A program made the position numbers and the translations under genes. Below the pieces are notes generated by a model. That model ran no database searches, had not been told where the DNA came from, and was given only the letters and a program-made list of their open reading frames with translations. From Robertmurraya korlensis (lineage in GTDB: Bacteria > Bacillota > Bacilli > Bacillales > Cytobacillaceae): a stretch of 64,000 nucleotides of DNA. This document shows positions 1 through 13,925 of this stretch, piece by piece. How positions within the stretch are numbered: position 1 is the stretch's first letter; the number at the start of each line of letters is the position of its first letter. Where the stretch lies: positions 1 through 64,000 of the forward strand of contig NZ_JAMBNS010000010.1 in assembly GCF_023715225.1 (NCBI RefSeq), given 5' to 3'.

Positions 1-222
1 GCCGAAACCATCTTTCAGCTTTTCTACATGTGTAGAAAAGAATTATCCGGTATTAGCCCCGGTTTCCCGGAGTTATCCCAGTCTCATAGGCAGGTTGCCC
101 ACGTGTTACTCACCCGTCCGCCGCTAATCTTTGGGAGCAAGCTCCCAAAGATCCGCTCGACTTGCATGTATTAGGCACGCCGCCAGCGTTCGTCCTGAGC
201 CAGGATCAAACTCTCCAATAAA
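1..222 (-). rRNA. rrs: 16S rRNA, 5' end (partial)
   Basis: Small-subunit ribosomal RNA, cut by the window edge, so only the first ~220 nt are present. On the minus strand the universal bacterial 5' region is visible at 197-217 (AGAGTTTGATCCTGGCTCAG), followed by the GGACGAACGCTGGCGGCGTGCC segment. The mature 5' end is set near 222 by analogy with Bacillus 16S starts (TTTATTGGAGAG). Two sigma-A promoters lie upstream (319-347 and 409-437). Identity is certain; the exact 5' nucleotide is inferred. Confidence 0.97.
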
Positions 223-318
223 GAGTAAGATTAGCTCTTAAAAGTTAAAACTTAGAATAAAACGTTGACGTTTGTTGTTCTCTTGTTCAGTTTTCAAGGT
301 TCAATTAAGCACTTGATT

Positions 319-347
319 ATCATACTATATCATTTCACCGTTGTCAA
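319..347 (-). promoter_or_regulatory. rrn promoter P2 (sigma-A)
   Basis: On the minus strand TTGACA (347-342), a 17-bp spacer and TATGAT (324-319) form a near-consensus sigma-A promoter about 100 nt upstream of the 16S gene. The leader between them contains a TTGAAAACT stretch near 290, as seen in Bacillus rrn leaders (boxA region). Tandem P1/P2 promoters are typical of Bacillus rRNA operons. Confidence 0.85.
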
Positions 348-408
348 CTTCTGCGAAAAAACTTTTTTAATCGTTATTTTCAAGTCGTTGTTGTCGGCTA
401 CATGTATT

Positions 409-437
409 ACTATATCATCTTGATTCGCAGAAGTCAA
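409..437 (-). promoter_or_regulatory. rrn promoter P1 (sigma-A)
   Basis: On the minus strand TTGACT (437-432), a 17-bp spacer and TATAGT (414-409). It lies 90 bp upstream of P2, giving a tandem rrn promoter pair. The rest of 223-607 holds the rRNA leader and the cupredoxin terminator; no gene is seen there. Confidence 0.85.
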
Positions 438-573
438 CTTCTGTTTTAAAATTATTTTTTCAATAGGCTTCAACATCTGAAGCCAAGGATTACATATTAC
501 ATAATTCTTTTATAAAAAACAAGAGGTTTATAATATATTTGTACAACTAAAATAATAAACCGCGAGAGTTATC

Positions 574-605
574 AAATATAAAAGCAAGGCACGAATGGCC
601 TTGCT
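574..605 (-). terminator. Rho-independent terminator of the cupredoxin gene
   Basis: On the minus strand AGCAAGGC, a 7-nt loop and GCCTTGCT form an 8-bp stem (583-605), followed by TTTATATTTG. It starts right after the cupredoxin stop codon. Confidence 0.75.
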
Positions 606-607
606 AG

Positions 608-985
608 TTAATTAACTATAACTTTTCCAACCATACCTTCCTTGACATGGTACCTACATATTAGTTCGTATGTACCGGTGTTTTTTGGATTTACAGTAAT
701 TGTTTTTTCTTTTCCCGGCTGAACTTCTGCGTCAATTCCGAGCTTTTCCACTGTAAAGGTATGCTCTTTCTTACCTTTGTTTTTCAATATCAACGTTGTC
801 GTTTTTCCATTGGGAATAGTAATGGCTTTCGGATTAAAGTAATCATCGTTTAACTCGACCTCAATCGCTTTCTCCATCTCCATAGGTTGCGTCACATCAC
901 CGACTTTGGCAAACACACCGAATGGTGTTGTCATAACCAGAATCATCGAAAGCAAAACGACTAATAAGGTTAACTGCTTTTTCAC
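608..985 (-). CDS. Exported cupredoxin-domain (type 1 copper) protein
   Basis: Small secreted or membrane-attached blue-copper-like protein of about 125 residues. A basic N-terminus and hydrophobic stretch (residues ~5-26, ending near GVFA) form a signal peptide. A single plastocyanin-like beta-sandwich follows. Candidate copper ligands are His in KKEHTF and the Cys, His and Met of ICRYHVKEGM, in the usual H...C-x2-H-x4-M order. GTG at 985 is preferred over TTG at 991, because AGGAGGG then sits 8 nt upstream of GTG but only 1 nt from the TTG. It stands alone, divergent from the endonuclease gene. Partner unknown; an electron-transfer or copper-handling role is inferred from the fold. Confidence 0.8.
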   Translation of the reverse strand: MKKQLTLLVVLLSMILVMTTPFGVFAKVGDVTQPMEMEKAIEVELNDDYFNPKAITIPNGKTTTLILKNKGKKEHTFTVEKLGIDAEVQPGKEKTITVNPKNTGTYELICRYHVKEGMVGKVIVN

Positions 986-1174
986 AGACAATCCCTCCTT
1001 TCCTAAGAACTATTTTCTTCAAATTCATAAAATATTATCACTTTAAATTTGTTTCGAACGTCCTTTTAATAAAGCTTTTTACAAAGATTATAGATTAACC
1101 TATGAAATCAACTTCACACTGCACTTATTTCTGTAATAAATTGTCCTTATTTCGTTAAGTCAAACATCTAACAA

Positions 1175-1208
1175 TACTATAAAATAATAATACAAGAACA
1201 TTTGTTCT
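1175..1208 (+). promoter_or_regulatory. Candidate promoter and LexA/DinR-like SOS box before the homing endonuclease
   Basis: AGAACATTTGTTCT (1195-1208) is a near-palindrome whose 12-nt core GAACATTTGTTC differs at one position from the Bacillus SOS consensus core (CGAACATATGTTCG). It lies between a -10-like TACTATAAA (1175-1183) and the ribosome-binding site GGGGAGGG (1213-1220), a position where bound LexA would block transcription. The -35 is weak (TTAAGT, 1155-1160). LexA control is an inference from one site. Confidence 0.5.
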
Positions 1209-1227
1209 AGGTGGGGAGGGAAACTAA

Positions 1228-1545
1228 TTGAAGGAGTGGGAAGCTTCGTACATAGCTGGAATTATTGATGGTGAAGGTTCTATAACTTTAACAAGAATGC
1301 ATAAAGGAGAATTTAGGAGACCTTGTATATCAATTTCCTCAACTGATAAAGAATTATTAATTTACATAAAAAGCTTAACAGATGGAGTAATAAACAATAA
1401 AAAAAATTATAATCCTGCAAGACATAAAGACTCCTACACATTAACTATTAAGAAAAAAGAAAAGGTGTTTAATGTATTAGAAAAAATACATCCTACATTA
1501 TTAAAACAAAAACTTCAATTTGAAGAGGAATTTTTTCGATTATAG
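1228..1545 (+). CDS. LAGLIDADG homing endonuclease, free-standing
   Basis: Protein of 105 residues with one LAGLIDADG helix near the N-terminus (YIAGIIDGEGSI, residues 8-19; acidic D14 and E16), followed by basic beta-strand segments and a Lys-rich C-terminus. One-motif members act as homodimeric site-specific DNases. The start is TTG, with GGGGAGGG about 8 nt upstream. The gene is strikingly A-rich compared with neighbouring housekeeping genes, which suggests acquisition. It lies 36 bp beyond the 3' end of ssrA, on the opposite strand, and outside the group I intron that splits ssrA. Its target is unknown; spreading of that intron is a reasonable hypothesis. At 105 residues it is short for the family, so it could be minimal or truncated. 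Confidence 0.8.
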   Translation: MKEWEASYIAGIIDGEGSITLTRMHKGEFRRPCISISSTDKELLIYIKSLTDGVINNKKNYNPARHKDSYTLTIKKKEKVFNVLEKIHPTLLKQKLQFEEEFFRL

Positions 1546-1553
1546 CTTTTTAG

Positions 1554-1587
1554 ACAAAATAAAAACCACCAAATATGTATTTGGTGG
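1554..1587 (-). terminator. ssrA terminator that includes the tmRNA CCACCA end
   Basis: On the minus strand CCACCAAATA, a 2-nt loop and TATTTGGTGG pair as a perfect 10-bp hairpin (1587-1566), followed by TTTTTATTTTG. The left arm is the encoded 3' CCACCA of tmRNA, so the mature end must be released by processing. Confidence 0.8.
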
Positions 1588-1598
1588 AGACGGTGGGA

Positions 1599-1874
1599 CG
1601 TGCTATTCCATTCTTTCGAGATGGCACTGACTATATCTTGAACCTGTTAGTTACAGGTTCTTCGGCGTATTATGCAGATCGTAGTTTTGCTTGCTTCACA
1701 AGCAGGATGCTGCATCCTAGTACTACCATGTTGGTAGCCTATAAGTCGATACACGGCTGTTGAATTGCTTCACATACCGCTCGGCATTGCCTTATCGCCA
1801 CAAGTGCGACTTAGGTTTCACCGATAAAGCCGAATTTTCACTTGTATGTTACCACACAAGGCGACTATGAACTA
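1599..1874 (-). mobile_element. Group I self-splicing intron in the ssrA T loop
   Basis: About 276 nt without an internal gene. The 5' exon ends in U (1875) and the intron ends in G (1599), as group I introns require. The internal guide GTCG at intron nt 10-13 can pair with the exon end CGAU, with G opposite the splice-site U, as expected for P1. A typical core S element, AAGATATAGTC, lies near 1639-1649, and its AGTC can pair with GACT of TATCGACTTATAGG (near 1740-1752) to form P7. Boundaries are fixed by restoring the tmRNA T stem and loop. Group I introns at this tmRNA position are known in some bacteria. Splicing activity here is inferred, not shown. Confidence 0.88.
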
Positions 1875-2092
1875 ATCGAACCCACGTCCAAAGATATCGC
1901 CACTTAAGCGTCTACGAGTGTAGTCGACATATTCGTATTTCGCTGAGCCATCTGCCTATCGACAGGCGCCCGGTCAGCTAGTCTGGTTGTTCTCTTCCTT
2001 CACCCTCAGACGGTGGGATCCGGCGTAGTCCACTTAAAGTGAGTCCCTTACCCTACCACATGGACGATGGAGGGAGGAACAGCTACGCGCTA

Positions 2093-2128
2093 TTAAGCAG
2101 CGAAAGCTAAGTTGTTGTTTGTTTTGCC
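2093..2128 (-). other. tmRNA tag-peptide reading frame
   Basis: The resume codon GGC (2128-2126) starts 11 sense codons and TAA: G K T N N N L A F A A. With the charged alanine the tag is AGKTNNNLAFAA. The LAFAA end fits the hydrophobic-Ala-Ala degron read by ClpXP, whose ClpP subunit is encoded at 17998. Confidence 0.93.
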
Positions 2129-2321
2129 AGTTATAGGCTTTGACGTTTTAACGAGGCCGATCCCCTCGACTCGCAACCTAAGCTCGAACTACCCCTGTCG
2201 AATCCGTAACGTCCCCTCATTGAAAGGTGCGCTATTGGTATTTCACGCTAGCGTACGTTAGGAAAGTCTGAAGGTAAGCTTCAGAGCTAAGATTATGTTT
2301 GTCAGTTACCCGACATAAGTT

Positions 2322-2349
2322 ATTATAGCATACTTCTTCATGATTTCAA
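2322..2349 (-). promoter_or_regulatory. ssrA promoter
   Basis: On the minus strand TTGAAA (2349-2344), a 16-bp spacer and TATAAT (2327-2322), with an upstream TATGC giving an extended -10. Transcription would start near 2315, about 100 nt before the mature tmRNA 5' end. The leader contains a CTGAAG...CTTCAG hairpin (2268-2284) and would be removed, presumably by RNase P. Confidence 0.8.
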
Positions 2350-2370
2350 TTGTAAGTTTTTGTAAGTAAC

Positions 2371-2835
2371 TTACTTTTGTCTTTCTCGGAAAGCACGTTC
2401 GATATCACGCTTTGCTTCCTTCTTCTTCAGGTCTTCACGCTTATCGTAGTTCTTCTTCCCTTTTCCAAGACCTATTAAAATCTTTGCATAACCATTTTTC
2501 AAGTATACCTTCAAAGGAACTAGCGCGTAACCCGCTTCCTTTGTTTCGCCTAATAGTTTATCAATTTCTCTTTTATGAAGCAATAACTTGCGTTGGCGAA
2601 GAGGGTCGTGGTTATAGCGATTTCCTTGCTCATATGGGCTAATATGGGCATTTAATAGATAGATTTCTCCGTTTTGAATTCTTGCATACGAATCTTTTAA
2701 GTTTATACGACCATTACGAATCGACTTAATTTCTGTTCCTTGGAGAACCATTCCTGCCTCATATGTTTCTTCAATAAAGTAGTCGTGATTTGCCTTTTTG
2801 TTTTGGGCAACGACCTTCCCCATTCCTTTTGGCAC
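2371..2835 (-). CDS. smpB: SsrA-binding protein SmpB
   Basis: RNA-binding cofactor that carries alanyl-tmRNA into stalled ribosomes. The 154 residues match the family length: the SmpB beta-barrel (residues ~8-125, with [21 protein letters not shown], broken here as [10 protein letters not shown] and [11 protein letters not shown]) and a basic C-terminal tail ([20 protein letters not shown]) that enters the mRNA channel. ATG with GAAAGGAGGAG-type Shine-Dalgarno upstream. It lies between rnr and ssrA, the order found across Bacillus; the ssrA promoter begins directly after its stop. Confidence 0.97.
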   Translation of the reverse strand: MPKGMGKVVAQNKKANHDYFIEETYEAGMVLQGTEIKSIRNGRINLKDSYARIQNGEIYLLNAHISPYEQGNRYNHDPLRQRKLLLHKREIDKLLGETKEAGYALVPLKVYLKNGYAKILIGLGKGKKNYDKREDLKKKEAKRDIERAFRERQK

Positions 2836-2934
2836 GATATTCTCCTCCTTTCGTGCTCGTCTGTTTCTCTATTGTAGCAAAATTCCCCAATAGAGGGAAG
2901 AAGAGAGCCATGCTGAATGGCTCTCTCTGTATGT

Positions 2935-5289
2935 TTACCTTTTTTTCTTACGCTTTGCTTTTGGTGCATTTTCAAAATGCTTCTTTTTCTTACGGGCAGA
3001 ACCAGGGCCAGAACCTGATCCACCACGCGGCTTCGAGCCACCAGATCCGCCTCTTGAATCCCCAGCACCTGCTTTTCTGCGAGGCTTTTTCTCGGTACTG
3101 CCTGTTTTAAATACCCTCGGCGTACGATCTCGATCAACTGGACGAGCCCCCTTCATACCAACGACTTCAAAGTCAATGGAACGCTCGTCTTTATCAACCT
3201 TTACGACACGTACAGTAATTTCGTCTCCAATTCGGTAGACTTTCCCGGTACGTTCACCGATCATCGCATAGTGACGCTCATCAAAGCGATAATAATCATC
3301 CGTCATATAGCTAACATGAACCAAACCTTCAATCGTATTCGGCAGCTCAACAAACATTCCAAAGTTTGTCACCGAACTAATCATGCCATCATATTCCTCA
3401 CCGATTTTATCCATCATATATTCCGCTTTTTTCAACTCATCCGTCTCACGTTCGGCATCAACCGCACGACGTTCCATCTTAGACGTATGCTCTGCAATGT
3501 CTGGTAAGCGTGCATCCCATTTTTCACGCGTTGCTTGATCCAGCTTGCCCTCTATGAGATACGTCCGAATGAGACGGTGAACGATTAAGTCTGGATAACG
3601 ACGGATTGGTGACGTAAAGTGCGTATAGAACTCCGTTGATAGTCCAAAGTGACCAAGACTTTCTGGATCGTACTTCGCCTGTTGCATCGAGCGAAGCATG
3701 ACGGTTGAAACAACCATCTCTTCCGGCTTCCCTTGTACTTCTTCAATGATTTCTTGAAGCGCACGAGGGTGAACCGAATTCGCTGTTCCTTTTACGATAT
3801 AGCCGAAATTCGTGATAAACTCGAAAAACTTACGTAGCTTATCTTCCTTTGGATCTTCGTGGATACGATAGATAAACGGCACGTCTAGCCAATGGAAATG
3901 CTCAGCAATTGTTTCGTTTGCTGCAAGCATGAATTCTTCTATTAACCTTTCAGCAACGGAACGCTCACGAAGGACCACATCAGTTGGTTTGCCATCCTCT
4001 TCAACAAGAACCTTTGCTTCTTTAAAGTCAAAGTCAATGGCTCCTCTGGTCATCCTCTTATTACGAAGGATAGCTGCCAGCTCTTCCATCATCTCAAACA
4101 TTGGGATGAGTGGCTCATAACGCTTCAAGAGCTCCTCGTCTTTGTCGGTTAAGATTTTATTCACGTCACTATAGGTCATACGTTCTTTTGTTTTGATCAC
4201 ACTTTGGAAAATTTCGTGATTAACGACTTCCCCTGTCGATGTAATCTCCATTTCACAAGAAAGCGTCAGACGGTTAACCTGCGGGTTCAACGAGCAAATC
4301 CCGTTGGACAGACGATGTGGGATCATCGGAATGACTCGGTCCACTAAGTATACACTCGTCCCTCTATCTGCTGCTTCACGATCAATGGGAGACTCCTCAG
4401 TTACATAATGTGATACGTCAGCGATATGTACACCCAGCTTGTAATTTCCATTAGGAAGCTTTGTAACTGTTACAGCATCATCCAGGTCTTTTGCATCAGC
4501 ACCGTCAATGGTAACAATATCTTGGTCACGAAGATCGCGTCGACCTACGAGATCTTTTTCATCTATATCATCTGGTGTCTCATTTGCTTGCTTGATGGCT
4601 TCTTCCGGAAATGGCCCTGGAAGTCCATGCTTATGAATGACAGAAAGAATATCAACCCCTGGATCATTTTTATGTCCCAGAATTTCAATAACTTCCCCTT
4701 CTGCACTTTTTCTTCCTTCTGGATACATCGTTAGATGCACAACAACCTTATGCCCTTCCACAGCCCCTTTTGCAGCAGCTTTAGGAATAAAAATATCACT
4801 TGTAAACTTTTTATCATCTGGAATAACAAAGCCAAAATGCTTGCTTTCTGTATAGGTTCCAACCACTTGCTGAATCCCACGTTCAAGAATTCTTACGATC
4901 GTTCCTTCTCGTCTCTGGCCAGATGTTTCTGAGTTTACACGCGCTAAGACTATATCACCGTGCATCGCATTATTTGTTTCATTTGGCGGGATAAAAATAT
5001 CATCCATTCCTGGTTCTTCAGGAATAACGAATGCAAATCCCTTCGAGTGACCGGTTAATTTTCCTCTTATCAGGTTCATCTTGTCAGGCAAGCCGTAACG
5101 ATTGCTTCTTGTTCGGACGACAAGTCCCTTTTCTTCCATATGTACAAGTGCTTTAACAAAATCTTTAAAATCACCAGAGTCCTGGATCCCAAATGCTTCT
5201 TCCAGCTCCTGTACGGTTAGAGGCTTGTAGGCTTCATCCTTCATATAATGAAGAAGTTTATCGACGTGTTGTTTAATACTTTCGTCCAT
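2935..5289 (-). CDS. rnr: Ribonuclease R (3'-5' exoribonuclease)
   Basis: Processive exonuclease that degrades structured RNA and non-stop mRNAs released by tmRNA. 784 residues: N-terminal helix-turn-helix (1-70), two cold-shock domains (~75-215), RNB catalytic domain (~250-590, with metal-binding DAKDLDDAV at 265-273), S1 domain (~640-720), and a Gly/Ser/Lys-rich basic tail (~735-784). Intact and of usual length. est is 20 bp upstream and smpB 100 bp downstream, so est-rnr-smpB probably form one transcript, which fits a shared role in ribosome rescue and RNA decay. Confidence 0.96.
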   Translation of the reverse strand: MDESIKQHVDKLLHYMKDEAYKPLTVQELEEAFGIQDSGDFKDFVKALVHMEEKGLVVRTRSNRYGLPDKMNLIRGKLTGHSKGFAFVIPEEPGMDDIFIPPNETNNAMHGDIVLARVNSETSGQRREGTIVRILERGIQQVVGTYTESKHFGFVIPDDKKFTSDIFIPKAAAKGAVEGHKVVVHLTMYPEGRKSAEGEVIEILGHKNDPGVDILSVIHKHGLPGPFPEEAIKQANETPDDIDEKDLVGRRDLRDQDIVTIDGADAKDLDDAVTVTKLPNGNYKLGVHIADVSHYVTEESPIDREAADRGTSVYLVDRVIPMIPHRLSNGICSLNPQVNRLTLSCEMEITSTGEVVNHEIFQSVIKTKERMTYSDVNKILTDKDEELLKRYEPLIPMFEMMEELAAILRNKRMTRGAIDFDFKEAKVLVEEDGKPTDVVLRERSVAERLIEEFMLAANETIAEHFHWLDVPFIYRIHEDPKEDKLRKFFEFITNFGYIVKGTANSVHPRALQEIIEEVQGKPEEMVVSTVMLRSMQQAKYDPESLGHFGLSTEFYTHFTSPIRRYPDLIVHRLIRTYLIEGKLDQATREKWDARLPDIAEHTSKMERRAVDAERETDELKKAEYMMDKIGEEYDGMISSVTNFGMFVELPNTIEGLVHVSYMTDDYYRFDERHYAMIGERTGKVYRIGDEITVRVVKVDKDERSIDFEVVGMKGARPVDRDRTPRVFKTGSTEKKPRRKAGAGDSRGGSGGSKPRGGSGSGPGSARKKKKHFENAPKAKRKKKR

Positions 5290-5308
5290 AGTAAACCCTC
5301 CTTTTCAT

Positions 5309-6055
5309 TTATTCTTCCCAATTTAAACTTTCTAAAAACTGAAAAATGTCTTCGTGTAACTGTTCCTTCTCTTTGTCTAAAGTGATGACGTGTCCAGATT
5401 CTTCGTACCATTTAATAGACTTTTCATCAGATTCAATTCCGTTGTAAATAATATTGGCACTGTCTGTATTGATCATATGATCATGGCGTGCTTGAACGAC
5501 AAAGGTTGGAGCGTAAATATGATCAACATGATCACGAACATCAGCAATTAGGTTTTGCAGTGCCTTCAACGTGTTCATTGGCGTCTTTTTAAAGTCATCC
5601 ATCTCTGCTTCGACTTGTTCAGCTGATTTTCCTTCACGTTTTTTGAATTCACGAGCGTAATCAAGAATTCCCTCATACATGACTTCTTCACTTTTTATGT
5701 ACATCGGGGCACACATTGGAACAATTCCCTTAATAGGTACAGTGTAACCTAATTTCAGTGAAAATACGCCACCTAGAGAAAGCCCAGCCACAGCTATTTC
5801 CTTGTGTCCCTTATTTTTCAGATACTCATACGCCTCTGTCACGTCCTGCCACCAGTCTTCAGGTCCCGTATGGACAAGCTCTTCCGGTGGAACTCCATGT
5901 CCTTTGTAGTGCGGTGCATGACAGGTGTAGCCTCTTTTTTCTAAAAAACGCCCTAGCATTCGCACATCTGCACTGTTTCCTGTAAATCCATGCAGGAGAA
6001 GAACCGCTCGTGGTCCCCCTTCAAATGTAAATGGCTTTGGCATAGCAATTTTCAT
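5309..6055 (-). CDS. est: Carboxylesterase, Est30/YvaK type
   Basis: Cytoplasmic alpha/beta hydrolase of 248 residues, very like the Geobacillus Est30 and B. subtilis YvaK esterases in length and motif positions. The oxyanion motif LLHGFTG is near residue 20; nucleophile Ser93 sits in GLSLGG, Asp192 in ARHDHM, and His222 in ESGHVI. It probably hydrolyses short-chain esters; the natural substrate is not known. It is the first gene of est-rnr-smpB, with a candidate promoter TTGCAA-17-TAAATA upstream (around 6080-6110) and the secG terminator before it. Confidence 0.92.
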   Translation of the reverse strand: MKIAMPKPFTFEGGPRAVLLLHGFTGNSADVRMLGRFLEKRGYTCHAPHYKGHGVPPEELVHTGPEDWWQDVTEAYEYLKNKGHKEIAVAGLSLGGVFSLKLGYTVPIKGIVPMCAPMYIKSEEVMYEGILDYAREFKKREGKSAEQVEAEMDDFKKTPMNTLKALQNLIADVRDHVDHIYAPTFVVQARHDHMINTDSANIIYNGIESDEKSIKWYEESGHVITLDKEKEQLHEDIFQFLESLNWEE

Positions 6056-6153
6056 ATGTAAAACTCCTTTAAACTGTTCATATCTATTTAGTTATTGTAA
6101 TCATAGTTTGCAACTACATTCCAATGATATGTTTGAACTTGTCACAACACCAC

Positions 6154-6185
6154 AAAAAAACCTGACCCCGAAAGTGGCCAGGTTT
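6154..6185 (-). terminator. Rho-independent terminator of secG
   Basis: On the minus strand AAACCTGGCCAC, a short loop and GGGGTCAGGTTT pair with one mismatch, followed by TTTTG. It separates secG from est-rnr-smpB. Confidence 0.8.
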
Positions 6186-6193
6186 GTAGACTC

Positions 6194-6424
6194 TTAAAAA
6201 ACGTACGCTAGTAAAATCGTTAAGATAAAGAAGAATACCGATAGAACGATTGTCGCACGGTGGAGGTATAGGTCAAGTCCACGTGCCTTTTGCTTCCCGA
6301 ATAACTGTTCCGCTCCACCCGAGATAGCACCAGAAAGACCTGTACTTTTTCCAGACTGAAGAAGCACAACCACAATCAAAGCGATCGAAACGACCACAAG
6401 TAATACAGTAACTAATGTTTCCAT
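6194..6424 (-). CDS. secG: Preprotein translocase subunit SecG
   Basis: Small subunit of the SecYEG channel. 76 residues with two transmembrane helices (~3-23 and ~54-74) and a Gly-rich loop between them ([13 protein letters not shown]). ATG at 6424 has a strong AGGAGGTGG 7 nt upstream; the longer frame to 6451 lacks one. A promoter TTGTTT-17-TACATT lies about 45 bp upstream. The position beside est/rnr/smpB/ssrA matches Bacillus. Confidence 0.95.
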   Translation of the reverse strand: METLVTVLLVVVSIALIVVVLLQSGKSTGLSGAISGGAEQLFGKQKARGLDLYLHRATIVLSVFFFILTILLAYVF

Positions 6425-6521
6425 AAAAAGTCCACCTCCTAAAACGCACATTGCAGTAGTTTAAATGTACCATAACACGAGTGTATAAACAATAGTTTTC
6501 CTTTTTGGAGGAAATGAGAGG

Positions 6522-6719
6522 ATGGTAACAGAATTGGTAGAGGAGAAATTTTTGAAGGAGTCGTCTGATGTAACTAAAAGACTATTATCCAAATTAGTAA
6601 TAGGCTTTTACGGCTCAAACAAAGGCAGAATTTATTACCTAATAGGAAGTATAGAAGATATATCGGCGACTTTTCCTACTATATCATTGACTTTTTGCAT
6701 ATATCAGATATTTTACTGA
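6522..6719 (+). CDS. Possible small protein, unrecognised
   Basis: A 65-codon frame with a good Shine-Dalgarno (GGAGG about 10 nt before ATG). I recognise no family. The product would have a charged N-terminal half and a hydrophobic, aromatic C-terminus (IYQIFY). No clear promoter or terminator is seen, so it may be chance; without it the 6425-6781 gap holds only the secG promoter and the glpF terminator. Confidence 0.25.
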   Translation: MVTELVEEKFLKESSDVTKRLLSKLVIGFYGSNKGRIYYLIGSIEDISATFPTISLTFCIYQIFY

Positions 6720-6745
6720 TTATCAACGAAATCCAAGCACCTCAT

Positions 6746-6776
6746 TAAAAAACCGCAACCCTCTTCAGGCTGCGGC
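6746..6776 (-). terminator. Rho-independent terminator of the glycerol facilitator gene
   Basis: On the minus strand CCGCAGCC, a 6-nt loop and GGGTTGCGG form the stem, followed directly by TTTTTTAATG. Confidence 0.8.
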
Positions 6777-6781
6777 CTCCT

Positions 6782-7609
6782 CTATATTTGAGCATTCATT
6801 TCTAATAATAATTTTTTTTGAGTTTTCAAACCAGAAATATGAGCAAATACCAGCACAATAACAATAAGTCCAATCGTAAAGAAAAACTGAGGAATCATTT
6901 TGCCAAGAAAAACGGCTTGATAAAAAAATCCTCCACAGCACCCTCCTAGAAGCGGTCCTATGACTGGAACCCAAGCATATTTCCAATTCGATGTCCCTTT
7001 TCCCGGAATCGGCAACAGAAAATGGACAATTCTTGGCCCTAGATCACGGGCTGGATTCATGGCGGATCCAGTTGTTCCACCAAAAGCCAAACCTAATGTA
7101 ATAATCAAAAAGCCCACCATGATCGGTTGAAGGCCCTTCGTAAATTCGGTAGCTCCTAGTGAGAACAAGCCAAGAACTAAAACGAAGGTGGCAAAAATCT
7201 CGCTTAATACATTGGCAAACGAATGTGGAATAGCTGGTCCCGTAACAAATACACTAAGCTTTACATTCGGGTCTTCCGTTTCTTGCCAATGAGGCAAATA
7301 ATGCAAAAACACCGCTATCGCGCCAATCATCGCTCCGATAAACTGAGCAACTATATAAGCCGGCACAAGAGCCCAGGAAAATGCTCCTGTAAAAGCAAAA
7401 GCTAAGGTAACAGCAGGATTTAAGTGAGCTCCACTATATTTTCCAACCGTAAAAATCGCTAACGCTACAGCAAATCCCCAAGCAAATTGAATGGAAAACA
7501 ACCCCGGATTATAACTATATGTTTTTTTCAGTGAAGCACCCGCGCACACACTGCATCCTATAAAAATTAAAATAGCCGTACCTACTATTTCCCCAATAAA
7601 AGCAGTCAT
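6782..7609 (-). CDS. glpF: Aquaglyceroporin / glycerol uptake facilitator family
   Basis: MIP-family channel of 275 residues with six membrane helices and two half-helices carrying the NPA motifs: AHLNPAVT (NPA ~64-66) and SAMNPARDLGPR (NPA ~185-187). Asp after the second NPAR is the aquaglyceroporin signature, so glycerol or small polyols are the likely solutes rather than water alone. ATG at 7609 is chosen because AGAGGTG is 6 nt upstream; the GTG at 7618 overlaps that Shine-Dalgarno. It has its own promoter (TTGTTA-17-TATCAA) and terminator, and no glycerol kinase is adjacent. Confidence 0.85.
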   Translation of the reverse strand: MTAFIGEIVGTAILIFIGCSVCAGASLKKTYSYNPGLFSIQFAWGFAVALAIFTVGKYSGAHLNPAVTLAFAFTGAFSWALVPAYIVAQFIGAMIGAIAVFLHYLPHWQETEDPNVKLSVFVTGPAIPHSFANVLSEIFATFVLVLGLFSLGATEFTKGLQPIMVGFLIITLGLAFGGTTGSAMNPARDLGPRIVHFLLPIPGKGTSNWKYAWVPVIGPLLGGCCGGFFYQAVFLGKMIPQFFFTIGLIVIVLVFAHISGLKTQKKLLLEMNAQI

Positions 7610-7732
7610 TTCTAACACCTCTTCTAGTAAATAAAACCATGAGCTTGATAGTTTTAATTTACTACATTAACAATTGGGTCTACAGATGTTCTTTTTCCTT
7701 ATAATAACGGAAAAAATATTCGGCTCCAAAAA

Positions 7733-7762
7733 CAAAAAAAGGAGCGGCACAAGGCCGCCCCC
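7733..7762 (-). terminator. Terminator of the glycolytic operon, after eno
   Basis: On the minus strand GGGGCGGC, a 5-nt loop and GCCGCTCC form an 8-bp stem (7761-7741), followed by seven T. It lies 10 bp past the eno stop codon. Confidence 0.88.
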
Positions 7763-7771
7763 TAAATCGAA

Positions 7772-9088
<1,317 letters not shown>

Positions 9089-9109
9089 TTAATTTTATAA
9101 TTTTTTTAT

Positions 9110-9138
9110 GGTCAGTTTCGCCAAAGGCGTAAACTGCC
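9110..9138. other. Hairpin between gpmI and eno
   Basis: GGTCAGTTTCGCC, a 3-nt loop and GGCGTAAACTGCC form a stem of about 13 bp with two mismatches. On the plus strand it is followed by TTTTTT, so it would terminate antisense transcripts. On the operon strand no T-run follows, so there it is more likely an mRNA-stability or processing structure before eno. Confidence 0.6.
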
Positions 9139-9216
9139 TTTTTTACTATTGAAAAATGGTCAGTAACGCTTGCTTCCACCATGTGCTAGCAGGTCCGGCT
9201 TCTACATGCGAACGTT

Positions 9217-12714
<3,498 letters not shown>

Positions 12715-12752
12715 CGGAAAATCCTCCTATTTAGCATAAGCTTGAACATTAG

Positions 12753-12785
12753 AAAAGGAGGGGGATTTGTTCCCCTCTCCCCTTT
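12753..12785 (-). other. Hairpin between gap and pgk
   Basis: On the minus strand AAGGGGAGAGGGG, a short loop and CCCCCTCCTTTTC make a G/C-rich hairpin followed by TCTAATG, a poor T-run. It may be a partial terminator or a 3' stabiliser that raises gap transcript over the distal genes. Strong uneven expression is known for the homologous operon in B. subtilis; the role here is inferred. Confidence 0.55.
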
Positions 12786-12867
12786 TTACACCTATTTTGC
12801 TTCAAAATGGAAAGAGTTAAACCCAAAAACCATTTCTTGTCGCAATTGAAGATTTTATTCCTTTAGA

Positions 12868-13905
<1,038 letters not shown>

Positions 13906-13925
13906 TTATTTTTTATTTAAGGGCG

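Larger units (their letters stand above)
1582..2216 (-). ncRNA. ssrA: Transfer-messenger RNA (tmRNA), interrupted by a group I intron
   Basis: tmRNA rescues stalled ribosomes and tags nascent chains, working with SmpB, encoded just upstream. The 5' end GGGGACG (2216-2210) and the 3' end CGTCTCC-ACCA (1582) form the alanine-type acceptor stem with a G3-U pair. The 5' segment carries the conserved TTACGGATTCGACAGG. The tag frame (2128-2093) encodes GKTNNNLAFAA, giving A-GKTNNNLAFAA after the alanine. The T arm is split: GTGGGTTCGAT (to 1875) and TCCCAC (from 1598) rejoin to a normal 5-bp stem and 7-nt TTCGATT loop once 1599-1874 is removed. The spliced RNA would be about 359 nt, normal for Bacillus. 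A long leader (~100 nt) precedes the mature 5' end. Confidence 0.95.

Noticed and set aside
1575-1763. 62-codon plus-strand open frame across the ssrA 3' end
   Set aside because: It lies antisense to the group I intron and tmRNA end; RNA structure explains the sequence.
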